A stretch of DNA of 64,000 bases from Diphasiastrum complanatum (taxonomy: Eukaryota > Streptophyta > Lycopodiopsida > Lycopodiales > Lycopodiaceae): NCBI GenBank assembly GCA_029204225.1, contig CM055096.1, positions 5,601,687 to 5,665,686 on the forward strand, read 5' to 3'. Each line of letters opens with the position of its first letter. Positions within the stretch are counted from its first letter, which is position 1. The notes under the pieces were generated by a model. It searched no databases. It saw only the letters and a list, made by a program, of their open reading frames with translations, and was not told the DNA's origin. Of this stretch, positions 55,104 through 64,000 are shown piece by piece. A program made the translations under genes and the position numbers.

Positions 55104-55752
55104 TGTGAAGGATTTCAGATCATTCAAGATCCAATCCATGTCCCAAATCTTTGGTTACAATAAGGAGCAAACCAACAATCCTGCCAATGTAAAAAAATCA
55201 GCATCTACACACAAAATGAGATGCAAACTCTAAGAGATATTGATCAAACATGAACCAAAACATAAAATATGTTTGCTGTCCATACAATTATAGTACCCTA
55301 CTGTATTTTACACGTGTGAAACCGAAAATAACAATAAATGATCATTCTACACATAGAATTGCAAGATAACACCAAGATAGTGCACCAATGAGTAGTAGAA
55401 CCCAAAAGAACAATGTATAAGCATGAAATGAGATAGATAAGAGAGAAGATGTGTCTCTCCATGAGTTACATCCTTTTATAGAGTTTCCAAACCCTATTTG
55501 GCCACTTGGCTTTCCCTCCAAAATGTAAACCCTACTATTTTTGGGTCTAGATTCAATGTACCGAAAGTGTAAATTTGAATCTCTCTCAAACTTGACTACC
55601 AACTTTTCCACACTTTCCAAAAGTGTTTATTGAATGTATTTTAACTTATATAACTTTAGAAAGTTTATCTCTAAGTCTAAAATGAGTTTTGGCTTATTGA
55701 CAATTTACCATAATGTGACTAAACTAGACTAAACTAGTTGAAATCTCTCACA
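55104..55752 (-). mobile_element. CGX copy C 5' LTR
   Basis: A complete 649-base LTR. On its own strand it begins TGTGAGAGATTTC and ends CTTCACA. A TATA-like CTATAAAAGGATG complement lies near 55470-55482, so unlike copy A the promoter region is kept. Confidence 0.92.
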
Positions 55753-55760
55753 ATACTTAC

Positions 55761-56266
55761 ACCATTCTGTACATAAGCTCTGATCAACTCTTGCCAAAAT
55801 CTATACACATTGTCAGGAGTGTACGGGTCAAGAGTGAACTATCATTACAAAACAAGTGAATGAGCAAATTACTAACAATGATAGTAAAGAAATAAGAATT
55901 AGAATGAAAGGAAGTACAAATGAACAAAATATTACCTTTTCAATATCTACATCGACTTGTAAATTATACCACTCAAAAAAGAGCTTTGTATTGTACAAGA
56001 CGAACCATGCACAACTAAAAGCAACTCTTTGCTATACACATTGCATATATTGAACAAAAATTAGTAATAGTATAGCATAAAATCTATTCATGCTATGATG
56101 ATAGATTTAAACTAAAAAAATTAGATGCATATCAGAGATGAATTGTATATACCTTGAGAGATTTAATGGTTCTCTCTCCAATTGAGGTTGCCGTTGTCGG
56201 TATTTCACAAACGATTTCATGAAGTAGGGAATCAAATTCTCTATGTGTATTAGCAACTGAGTTCAT
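55761..56266 (-). CDS. three 5' exons of a small split gene
   Basis: Minus-strand exons inferred from splice sites and frame: exon 1 56266-56153 (38 codons, ATG MNSVANTHREFD, donor AAG|GTATAT), exon 2 56031-55936 (32 codons, acceptor TGTATAG|, donor AAAAG|GTAAT), exon 3 55838-55761 (26 codons, acceptor ATGATAG|, donor GGT|GTAAGTAT). All junctions are phase 0 and no stop occurs. The peptide includes VAFSCAWFVLYNTKLFFEWY and YTPDNVYRFWQELIRAYV; I do not recognise it. TATAAATA on the minus strand at 56299-56306 is only about 33 nt ahead of the ATG, so the true start may be further upstream. Intron 3 is interrupted after 8 nt by CGX copy C. The gene is probably continued at 50905-51093. Confidence 0.6.
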
Positions 56267-56489
56267 TTTTACACATGAAAAATTTGATACTCCCTCCTTA
56301 TTTATAGAAAGAATCTTTAAGCTCCGATGCCGACTGCATTAATCAAAATAAAAATTAGAATCCACTTGAGCATGATTAATCATCCAAATTAAAGACAACA
56401 AAAGCAAACTAGCAATCCTTACTTATTCTCATATGGAATCAAATAAATTTTTGCCATTGGACTACATTCGATGAAATATACAGCCTTGT
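56267..56489. other. upstream flank of split gene
   Basis: Contains the TATAAATA stretch (56299-56306, minus strand) and otherwise AT-rich noncoding sequence up to the CGX-like fragment. Confidence 0.45.
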
Positions 56490-57285
56490 CAAGTCAAGTG
56501 GAAGATCAAGATGTTGATCTCAAAGGGCTTCAACAACACAAAAGGGAAAGTGACAATTTGGAGCTAGTCAAGAGCATCAAAGGGAAGTCAAGTGGCAAAG
56601 ATATGGATCTATTTTCGCAGGTTATTGAAGACTCAAGTAACTTAAAGGTCAAAGGAGCAGAAAAGAAGTGTTGTTCAAGTTTATTTTACTTGTTCTATCA
56701 CATCTTTGAGCAATTTCAAGTGAATGTGTGCAAATTTTCAAGATCTGGTGAAACTAGTCACATTGTTTTGCATCATTTTGATGTTGGAGTTGTATAACAT
56801 TCTCTGCTGGTTTTGCTAATGGAAATGAAGCTAAAGGAGGATCATTATATCACTCATTCATGTTCAAGTCATTAGGTGATGATGATATCTTATGGCAATA
56901 TGGAGATGGGGGCTCATTCATGGATTTTCATGTTGGAGACATATAAAAAAAGGACAAAGATGGAGGATACATGCAAGTAAATGGTTATTACTCACATTGA
57001 TTGCCTGGTTGCTGTTATTTTCTAGAGATATTAAATGTGGAAGCATGGAAGAATCATTGCATTTACATTTTATTTGGTTCTGCATGTTCTAGTTACATTT
57101 TGATATGTAAATTTGATGTAAGAAATAGTGAAGCATCCAATATGGACACTATTATCTATATTAGTTATGAAAGCTATTATAAAACCATAGAAAGGAGGTC
57201 TGTACTTAGGATGGAAATCATTCTAAAGTTGGATCAAAGTTGTGTGGTTAAAACTATGCTAAAACTAGTTGAAGAGGGAGTGTGA
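56490..57285 (+). pseudogene. diverged CGX domain X C-terminal part
   Basis: Reading across frames gives VDLKGLQQHKRESDNLELVK, IEDSSNLKVKGA, then, after breaks, CCYFLEILNVEAWKNHCIYI, LFGSACSSYILICKFDVRNS and a close ending KTMLKLVEEGV. This follows the last 250 residues of copy A with many differences and some deletions. The LTR after it is not the CGX type but another copia LTR, so domain X occurs with at least two LTR types. The stop codon again lies in the first bases of the LTR. Confidence 0.85.
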
Positions 57286-58249
57286 AAAATGTCAACTAGT
57301 TAGGTTGATTTATTTTGGCAATTTTGAGGCCAACATAAAATTTCAACTTAGAGATAGATTTATTTTTGCCAATAAGGGCCTAAATAGTGTTTATACTATT
57401 TTTGGCAAGTATATTTCTAAATGAGGTTGGAGTTAGACCCATTCTAATTGACTAATATAGATACACTGCATTTAATCATTAAAATCTAGGTTTTTGGTGA
57501 ACTAACTAGAAGTTGTTATTTTAGGGCTATCTTAAGAAAAGTGGACAACTGACATTATGGCTGCTCTAAATAGTTGTACCTATGTGGAGAACACATATTG
57601 TTGTTCTCATTTTATAAGGAAAAGTTACCTCTTTTGATTCTATGTCCATCTCTTGCATATTTCTCATAATATCTTGAGTTCTATCATATAGAATGTGATT
57701 TTTCTTGTTGTACTTGATTCCAAACTTGTGAAAGACTGTATGCTACTATTTTTGTATGGAAATGGTCATTACCATATTAGAACTTAGAGTTTATGATCAG
57801 ATCTACATGTATTTTGCAATTCTAGCATGTGTAGATTGATGATTTCTATTTTGTGAATAATGACATTTTGGCAGTTATAAATAGCAGTACCAGCATCGAG
57901 AACATATCATTGTATTCATGTTTCATATGGAGAATTCATCTCTTGAGTTTCTATGTCCATCTCATGTGTTTATCTCTTGATATCTTGGTTTTCTATCTGT
58001 AGAATGTTGATTTATTGGCTGATATGGGTTCCACACATGTGAATGACACAGCCTGCTGCTACTGTTGTTGTACATAAAGGGATAGTACCATACTATATTT
58101 TCATGTTCATGATCAGATCTTTGTGATTTATGCAATTCTAGCATGCTAATTTTGATGAATTCTATCTTGTGACTAGATCTAGATGTGCATACCAAATTGA
58201 CCCAAGATCTTAGATCCATTAGTTGTGTTTTGGATCTTTAATTTTCACA
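57281..58249 (+). mobile_element. copia LTR of second domain X subfamily
   Basis: Starts TGTGAAAAATGTCAACTAG after a purine stretch (TTGAAGAGGGAG) and probably ends ATTTTCACA at 58249. The second half partly repeats the first: text near 57550-57850 (GACATTATGGC, GAGAACACAT, CTATGTCCATCTC) returns in changed form near 57865-58160. The first 350 bases match the LTR pieces in both inverted-repeat arms. The end is inferred. Confidence 0.7.
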
Positions 58250-58704
58250 CCCAATGTGGACTTGTCCATAATTACCCATTTTTCCATAGACAACTACTCT
58301 TATTAAAATTACGAATACAACTAATGCATTTTTAGAGCACTTGTGTCCATATCAAAGTTCATGTCATACATGGACTTTGAGGATGAATTTGTCCATGTTG
58401 AGCATGGATAAGTCCATGCTCAACACGTATATCTCCATGTTACGCATGGATTTTCACATGTTGGAAATGGAAAAGCATGAACATGTTTGTGCCTAGCACA
58501 GATCTAACTATGCTTGACTAGTTGGTGAAGTTCATGCCCAGCATCGACTTGCATTGAATAAAAGTAGGATCAAAAGTGGTGAAAAAATGTTTGCTCAATT
58601 TGAATGTTATGTTAGTCATGGTAATTGACATTGAATGTTATGTGAATAATATCATCTTAATATGATTGTTATTTTTGTCATAACATCTCACACTTAACAT
58701 GAAT
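58250..58704 (+). repeat. noncoding part of the 14-kb/58-kb duplicate
   Basis: Continues the direct match to 14500-14930, with CATGGATAAGTCCATGCTCAAC and TTACGCATGGATTTT text. Short inverted words such as ATGGATAAGTCCAT are visible. No gene is seen. Confidence 0.7.
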
Positions 58705-59586
58705 TAATCCATACTGATTCTTTTAAGTGAACAATAACGCTATACAAATCATAGTACCTCATACTAAAAAAAAGTAATAAATAGTGTTATGGTATGTAAT
58801 AGATTCACTTATCCAATGGTTTATAATAATATTTAAAAAAAATCTGACAATGAATATGAGAAAAAAAATTGTTTTATTTATTCAAGGCCCACGTTTTTGT
58901 TTAACATCTACTATGAATGGACGAATTCTAAACCCTCTATGATGATTCAAAATACATTTTAAAAATGATAAAAGAACAAAAACTAATATTTTGATTCTTA
59001 CTTTGAATAAATATAAGGAAAAGATTTTCCATCTAATACTATGGTAAGAAATTAAGGGGGAGAGGTAGGAAAAAAAAAATGAAGATGAGAGACATAAGTG
59101 TGTGTGTGTGTGTGTGTGTGTGTAACACGTGGTAACAAAAAAAAAGACTTAGAAACACCTATTTATAAAACATTGGAACTCTATATTATGGGTCCAAGAT
59201 TGTGGGCCCAAACTAGGACTGCTTGCGTGTGTGTGACGATGCAGTCAACATGACATGCATCCTGTCAGTGTCAATTGGGGTCATGCATGGGTTGCCACAA
59301 CAAGTTTTATATGTACATTATTCTAATTTTTGAAATATAGTTATGTTGTGTGGAGCTTGGAGAGTGCTTACCGAGTTCTTTTTTGTGTGACATGAATTTT
59401 AAGCTGGTATCAGTGTCAAAGTATAGGGCTTTGGACCTTACTTGAGTCTATTAATGACTCACAAGAGGGATTGATTGATCATCAAACAAATACAAACTAG
59501 ACATACAAAATTGAGATCTAGATTGACAATTTTACATGCATCAAGCAAGAGCAATCTGAAATCATTAATTGAAAGTGATGATCATG
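58705..59586 (-). repeat. composite LTR block, copy 2 of inverted pair
   Basis: Complement of 40418-41307 over its full length, including the primer-site-like text, here CTGGTATCAGTG near 59405, and a (GT)n tract at about 59097-59122. It abuts the inner end of the right inverted-repeat arm within about four bases. Confidence 0.9.
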
Positions 59587-59899
59587 AAGGCGATAGTATA
59601 GTTCTGATTTCAACATGAATGGAGGATTCACATCTAACTCCAACATCCATTAACCAGAAACATTAACACTACGATCCATTAACACTATGCATCCACAACA
59701 AAGATAGCTTACTCTTTCTCTCTCTCCCTTCCTCTCTCATAAAAAGTATAATAACATACAATCCCAATAACAATCAAATTTAACAATTAGCAAAACACAA
59801 ATAAAGCATGAGATATGGAGGAAAAGTGATAGAGAGCAAGGACGTTCGTCGTGTACTCTCTCTTGATCCCATTTGCTTCAGAAAATGCTTTGAAGTTGG

Positions 59900-60930
59900 T
59901 AGAAATGTACTCACCATCATTGTCATTCCTTAAGCACTTGAGAATTGCACCTCCCTTGCCATCTTGAACTTTAAATAGACATCGAACACTTTATCTTTGC
60001 TCTTTAGTAGATACACCCAACCAAATATACTAAATTAATCAATAAATGTCACATACATCTTCGCACCTCCATTGCTTATTATAATAACACTATGAATATT
60101 TGAATGCACAAGCTGAAAAAGCTTACTTGATCTTGATGTAGATCTCTTGTAAGGTAACCTATTTGACTTTGATAAAGCACATTGCTCACAAACATGATTC
60201 ATGCTAGTTAGAGATTTGGGAAGACCAAAATCAACTAGCCTCTTTGCCATCACCTCCAATGACTTGTAGTTGAAATGCCCCAATCTCTTCTGTCATTCCT
60301 CTTGCATTGAAAACTTTCTCATTTTCCATACATCCAACTTGGTTAGAACAACACAAGCATCAAGTTTGAACAGCTTATCTTGCCTCTTCCCTTTTGCAAT
60401 TAATTCATCCTCCTCCTTGATCTAACAAGCATCACCATCAAAATTCACCTTGAAATCCTTGTCAAGCATTTGACTTACACTAAGAAGATTCGTAGTGATA
60501 GATGGAATGAACAAAACATCCTTCAAATTCACATTCCTATTGGTAGAGAGAGAAATAGGAAAATTTGTGCCAATCCCGTTGATTGCGCACTCCCTATCAT
60601 TGGCCATGTAGATCAATTTCTTGTCACCTTCAAATGCCATCAATGATGAATAATAATCCTTATGAAATGTCTTGTGTGATGTAGCTCCACTATCAATCCA
60701 CCAAGGATAAATATCTCCATGATTAGCCAACAAGCAAAATGACATAACAAAAGCATCATTTGAAAATTGCTTATCAACACCATCTTCACCAAGAGTTAGA
60801 TCGGTTTGCTTCTCAACTTGATCTTTCTTAGAATCAAAAGAGGTAAGTTCTCCATATAAAATGAGCAAAAAAAGATGTGTTCTCCATGCATATACATCTA
60901 TTTATAACAACCATAATGTCACTTGGCCAC
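59900..60930 (-). pseudogene. copia protease-integrase fragment, right arm
   Basis: The inverted copy of 3946-4937. It is open over the protease (60868-60422, WWIDSGATSHKTF, so the usual Met of SHM is Lys) and the pre-integrase to core start (60283-60035, MGHFNYKSLEVM). A TAG-type break lies near 60422 and a shift near 60290. It differs from the left copy at several residues. Confidence 0.85.
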
Positions 60931-61190
60931 TTGCCATAAGAAAGCCCTAAAATAGCAATTTTTAGGTACTTCACCAAAAATCTAGATTTTAGTGACTAAA
61001 TGCAATGTATCAACAATAGCCAATTAGAATGGGTCTAAATCCAACCTCATCCACAAATATACTTGCCAAAAACAGTACAAACACTATTTAGGCCTTTATT
61101 GACAAACACAAATCTATCTCTACTTTGAAATTTCATGTTGGTCTCAAAATTGCCAAAATAAATCAACTAAGCTTGTTGACATTTTTCACA
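60920..61190 (-). mobile_element. truncated copia LTR, right arm
   Basis: Inverted copy of the LTR piece at 3595-3945, joined to the protease fragment at the same place as in the left arm. Confidence 0.75.
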
Positions 61191-62065
61191 ACTTGCACAT
61201 CTTCAAATTATGCAAGCAAGAACAAAGAGAACACAAAATTTCAAATGACTAAAATAGCTTCACATGTGTGAAGTATAGGCTACTATACAAACATAGAGCT
61301 AAGAGAAAAGTACAAGTGATTATTCAAGCATTGAACCCAAAAAAGTACAAGCAGATGAAAGATCTACTTCAATCTAGTAAGTGAAATTTTTTTAAAAATT
61401 TCAACTCTCCAGTTTGTCCCAATGTGTAGAATATTGAGCTTCAAAAAGAGCATATACAAAATATGATAGAGCTCATGCTGGTCTGACCTGATTTCACATT
61501 TGTGAGGGTGGCATGTGATCAATACTTAACCTACTATTAAAGTCTACTCCTAATTTAGAGACATCAAATCAAATTGCACCTCTCCAAAATTCCTAGATTG
61601 AAAGAAATTGGTCCTAACTTATAGAAACTTGCCAAATGGTCTTATCTACTCATGAGATTTGGTACTAGCCTAACTAGGCCTATCCTTCACACGTGGGAAC
61701 AGGTTTCACATATGTATAACAAATATAGTTTAGTCAAGCTATTATTTGCATTTTTTCACATTATAAAACCTCAGAAGCTCAGAACAACCAATTATCATTG
61801 GCAACCATAAACTTGACCTTGGCTCCTACATTCCATCTCCTTCTAATGCTATGATTTTGATCTAATATTTTGCAATTTTTAGACTACATCTCTTTGCCCT
61901 CATAAATTCAAATTTGATGCGAAATAGGCTCACTAAAGGTTGTATTGGGACACAAGCTTTTGTAGCCTAAATGCTAATTAAAACTCTAGGTGGGGCATCA
62001 CAATCACAAGTTAATATGCCTTTAATTGGTTCTTTGCTAAGAGTAGGTAGAGCATGCCCCCGTGT

Positions 62066-62066
<1 letters not shown>

Positions 62067-62103
<37 letters not shown>

Positions 62104-62121
62104 ACGCGTGCGTGTGTGCGC

Positions 62122-62162
<41 letters not shown>
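62067..62162. repeat. GT/GC/GA compound microsatellite
   Basis: GT repeats, then GCGCACGCGTGCG and GCGCGC alternation, then (GA)n. The left arm has only a short CT tract here. The alternating purine-pyrimidine part runs for about 60 bases. Confidence 0.93.
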
Positions 62163-62165
<3 letters not shown>

Positions 62166-63562
62166 TTGCTTTCATCAAAAGAGAATGGCCATAAGAGTAC
62201 AAAAGGGATGAAACATGAAATGTGAGAGCCAAAATGCAAATTTAGTTAATCTAATATTTTAGCGAAAGATGAAACATTAAACTAGTTCACTCACAACCAT
62301 ATGCCTAAAACAACATTGCCAATGGCAAATAATAATGCAAAGGATGTGAAGAAGCACTTTGTGCAAATTGTGTATGAGAATGCTTTAAAGTAATAAACTC
62401 ATGTTGACGATAGAATAATATGATGATGGAATGATCTTGGCATTATTTCACAAGAAGCTCTAAAGATAAAGGCAAAAATTTAATATACTTCTTATGAAAA
62501 CCCCATCCACATGTTTCAAAAGCAATTGGCATGAAGTTTTCACCTATGGATCTTGTGATACTAAGAAAACGGATCTTGGTTTTCAAGGGGGGGCTTGAAC
62601 GTGAGACTAGCAAAGCCTTGGGTGATAATTAGAAAAGGAAATGAGTGAGCTCAAGCCGTAAACGGTATTGGTTAGATACTTGAAAGCCCTGGGGCCTGCA
62701 CAAAAGTGTTAATGCAAATCATGTGTTTATTGGCAAAATATAATCAAGGCTACGATCAATATCATTGGATACTCAGATTCAGCATAGTTCGGAACTACAA
62801 ATAATCCAAAGGTTTAAGAGATTTGTATAAAAGCCATGCTTTGTGTCTGATCTGGGAACGACATCGACACAGAGGGTAATCTCATGCTTCACATCCTATG
62901 TAAAAATTACGTTCTGGACTTCAGGAATGCAGGCCAGGTGGATTTTTATTCTGCTAAGGATGTTGCACGGGACTGAATGCAAATTAGAGTTTGAAATGAT
63001 CCCAAAGCCAGGCTCGGAGGTATGGGTGTGAGTTGGAATAAAGACACGTATGAACCAACACTTTAGAAGCGTTACAGCCAGTACAGCCTAAAAAGGATGC
63101 GTCTCATATTTTTGAGGATATCAAGATGCTCGTAATCAGAATCAAGAAATGACAAATATTATGAAATCCAAATGTTTGATTGTTCGTTATTGCAGCTACG
63201 TCCGAAATCTGCAACTAATTTAGAGTATTTATAGTTTGAGTGTGTGTGTGGTAGTAAAATAAATGCCTTCATAATAGACTGAAAACATGTGTTATTGAGA
63301 TTGTTACGTTTGGTCAGTGGTCAGAATTACTAAAGTATTCAATATTGCCAGAGCTAACAACAAAAGCTGTCTGATAAAAAAAACTGAGTTGTTGCAACAA
63401 TGCATATCTTCAAAATGTAGGTCAATTGGAATTTGCCTCTACTTCCAGTGTCTCACTTTACTTGAGTTGAAGATGCATCAGCTTCTTAAGCCCTTATGTA
63501 AATCCGTGCAGCACAGAGGCGACAGCCTATAAAAGAGAACGCTCAAGCCGCTGGCTGCTTAG

Positions 63563-64000
63563 CTAATCAGTGGGCCACAATTGCACTTCACTTATTTGGC
63601 TTTGATGATTGGTTAATGTTGAAGACTGCCCCTCGCATCGTTTTACCTGTGAGCTTGATAATCCCGTCTGACTATGAATCCTTTTCTGGCCTCTTTTGGG
63701 CTCAATAGCTGGCACGTCGTCTGCTTTCTTGCTGATCCTTGATGTAGGGATCCGACAAACTATGGGTCCGCCTATTACCTCACCATTAAACTTTACCCAA
63801 ACGTTCTTTTTACAAGCAGCATATGCAATAGATGGTGCAGCAACAGCAGATGCTTTATGACTGACGTTCTTCAGAATGTCTAGAGAAGTGGGCACCTGAG
63901 TAGCACGTGCAGGCCTACGAGAGTTTCGAAGCACGACGACGGATGATGATGATGCGCTTGAAATTAGTTCGTTGTTCACGGTCTTCTTGACCTGCATTGA
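63563..64000 (-). CDS. MED26-like gene, right-arm copy (partial)
   Basis: The C-terminal 145 residues of the MED26-like protein, cut by the window edge (the frame continues beyond 64000). It matches the left copy almost fully (ARATQVPTSLDILKNVSHKA, KKNVWVKFNGEVIGG). One Leu-to-Val change lies near the end (SSQVKRCEG). One extra A shortly before the left copy's stop codon extends this copy by ten residues (ISEVQLWPTD). The TFIIS-N domain itself would lie outside the window. Confidence 0.75.
   Translation of the reverse strand, partial: SMQVKKTVNNELISSASSSSVVVLRNSRRPARATQVPTSLDILKNVSHKASAVAAPSIAYAACKKNVWVKFNGEVIGGPIVCRIPTSRISKKADDVPAIEPKRGQKRIHSQTGLSSSQVKRCEGQSSTLTNHQSQISEVQLWPTD

Larger units (their letters stand above)
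51172..55752 (-). mobile_element. CGX copy C
   Basis: A minus-strand CGX copy with both LTRs (5' LTR 55104-55752, 3' LTR 51172-51812), a primer site at 55092-55103 and a leader of about 590 bases. The flanks ACACT (51167-51171) and ATACT (55753-55757) fit a 5-bp target duplication with one change. Most of gag, the knuckle and the protease active site are gone, in a deletion equal to 795 bases of copy A. The element lies within a short intron of a split gene and has that gene's orientation. Confidence 0.93.
59590..64000 (-). repeat. right arm of large inverted repeat
   Basis: Complement of 966-5199. It is about 180 bases longer, mainly because of extra sequence beside the microsatellite near 61968-62130. 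It reaches the window edge, so the arm probably continues. Confidence 0.93.

Overview
The window looks like repeat-dense nuclear DNA of a land plant. It is AT-rich. Its LTR retrotransposons carry plant-type primer-binding sites: TGGTATCAGAGC, complementary to initiator tRNA-Met, for the Ty1-copia elements, and a TGGCRYCGTTGCC-type site, complementary to tRNA-Asp, for the Ty3-gypsy elements. One gene encodes a plant TFIIS-N (MED26-like) domain. The lineage cannot be fixed from sequence alone; a fern, a lycophyte or another large-genome plant would fit. I saw no tRNA or rRNA gene and no CRISPR array.

Layout. The window is framed by a large inverted repeat: 966-5199 on the left matches the complement of 59590-64000 on the right. 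Each arm carries a MED26-like gene and a broken copia fragment. Between the arms lies a nest of retroelements. 5200-8790 is a Ty3-gypsy gag-protease relic. 8791-10295 is an internal piece of the CGX family described below. 10296-13473 is a copia pol region. 13635-15005 holds LTR and leader fragments plus a segmental duplicate. 15010-17349 is a gypsy gag with its LTR on the minus strand. 17365-23009 is a nearly complete but frameshifted copia element. 23535-24670 is a copia RNase H tail with its LTR. 24671-33500 is a gypsy pol/gag relic split by two insertions. 33060-35460 is a 1.2 kb tandem duplication. 35821-40591 holds small copia derivatives. 40592-43220 is rich in microsatellites and minisatellites. 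Then come CGX copy A (43221-48600, plus strand) and CGX copy C (51172-55752, minus strand), a small split host gene around C, and a further CGX-like tail with its LTR (56490-58249).

The most interesting content is a multi-copy, non-autonomous Ty1-copia family, called CGX here as a working name. Copy A has LTRs, a tRNA-Met primer site, a polypurine tract and one uninterrupted 1,187-codon reading frame. That frame encodes Gag, a CCHC knuckle and an aspartic protease, then a relic of the integrase N-terminal region, and then about 700 residues that I cannot assign. This part replaces integrase, reverse transcriptase and RNase H. Copies A, B and C, fragment D and a diverged tail at 56.5 kb share the unknown region; a more distant relative may sit at 36.5 kb. 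A copia RNase H tail at 23.5 kb ends in a related LTR with the same stop-codon arrangement, so it is a candidate remnant of an autonomous partner. Copy C lies 8 nt inside an 81-nt intron of a small gene that I infer from four phase-compatible exons (55761-56266 and 50905-51093, minus strand).

How the parts work together. Nearly every coding stretch is retroelement-derived and broken. The autonomous-type pol genes (10.3-13.5 kb, 17.4-22.2 kb) carry stops and frameshifts. The non-autonomous CGX copies would need reverse transcriptase and integrase supplied in trans. The host genes visible are the duplicated MED26-like gene and the intron-bearing gene near 51-56 kb. Boundaries of elements were set by eye from matching termini and should be read as accurate to a few bases where LTR ends are quoted, and to tens of bases elsewhere.
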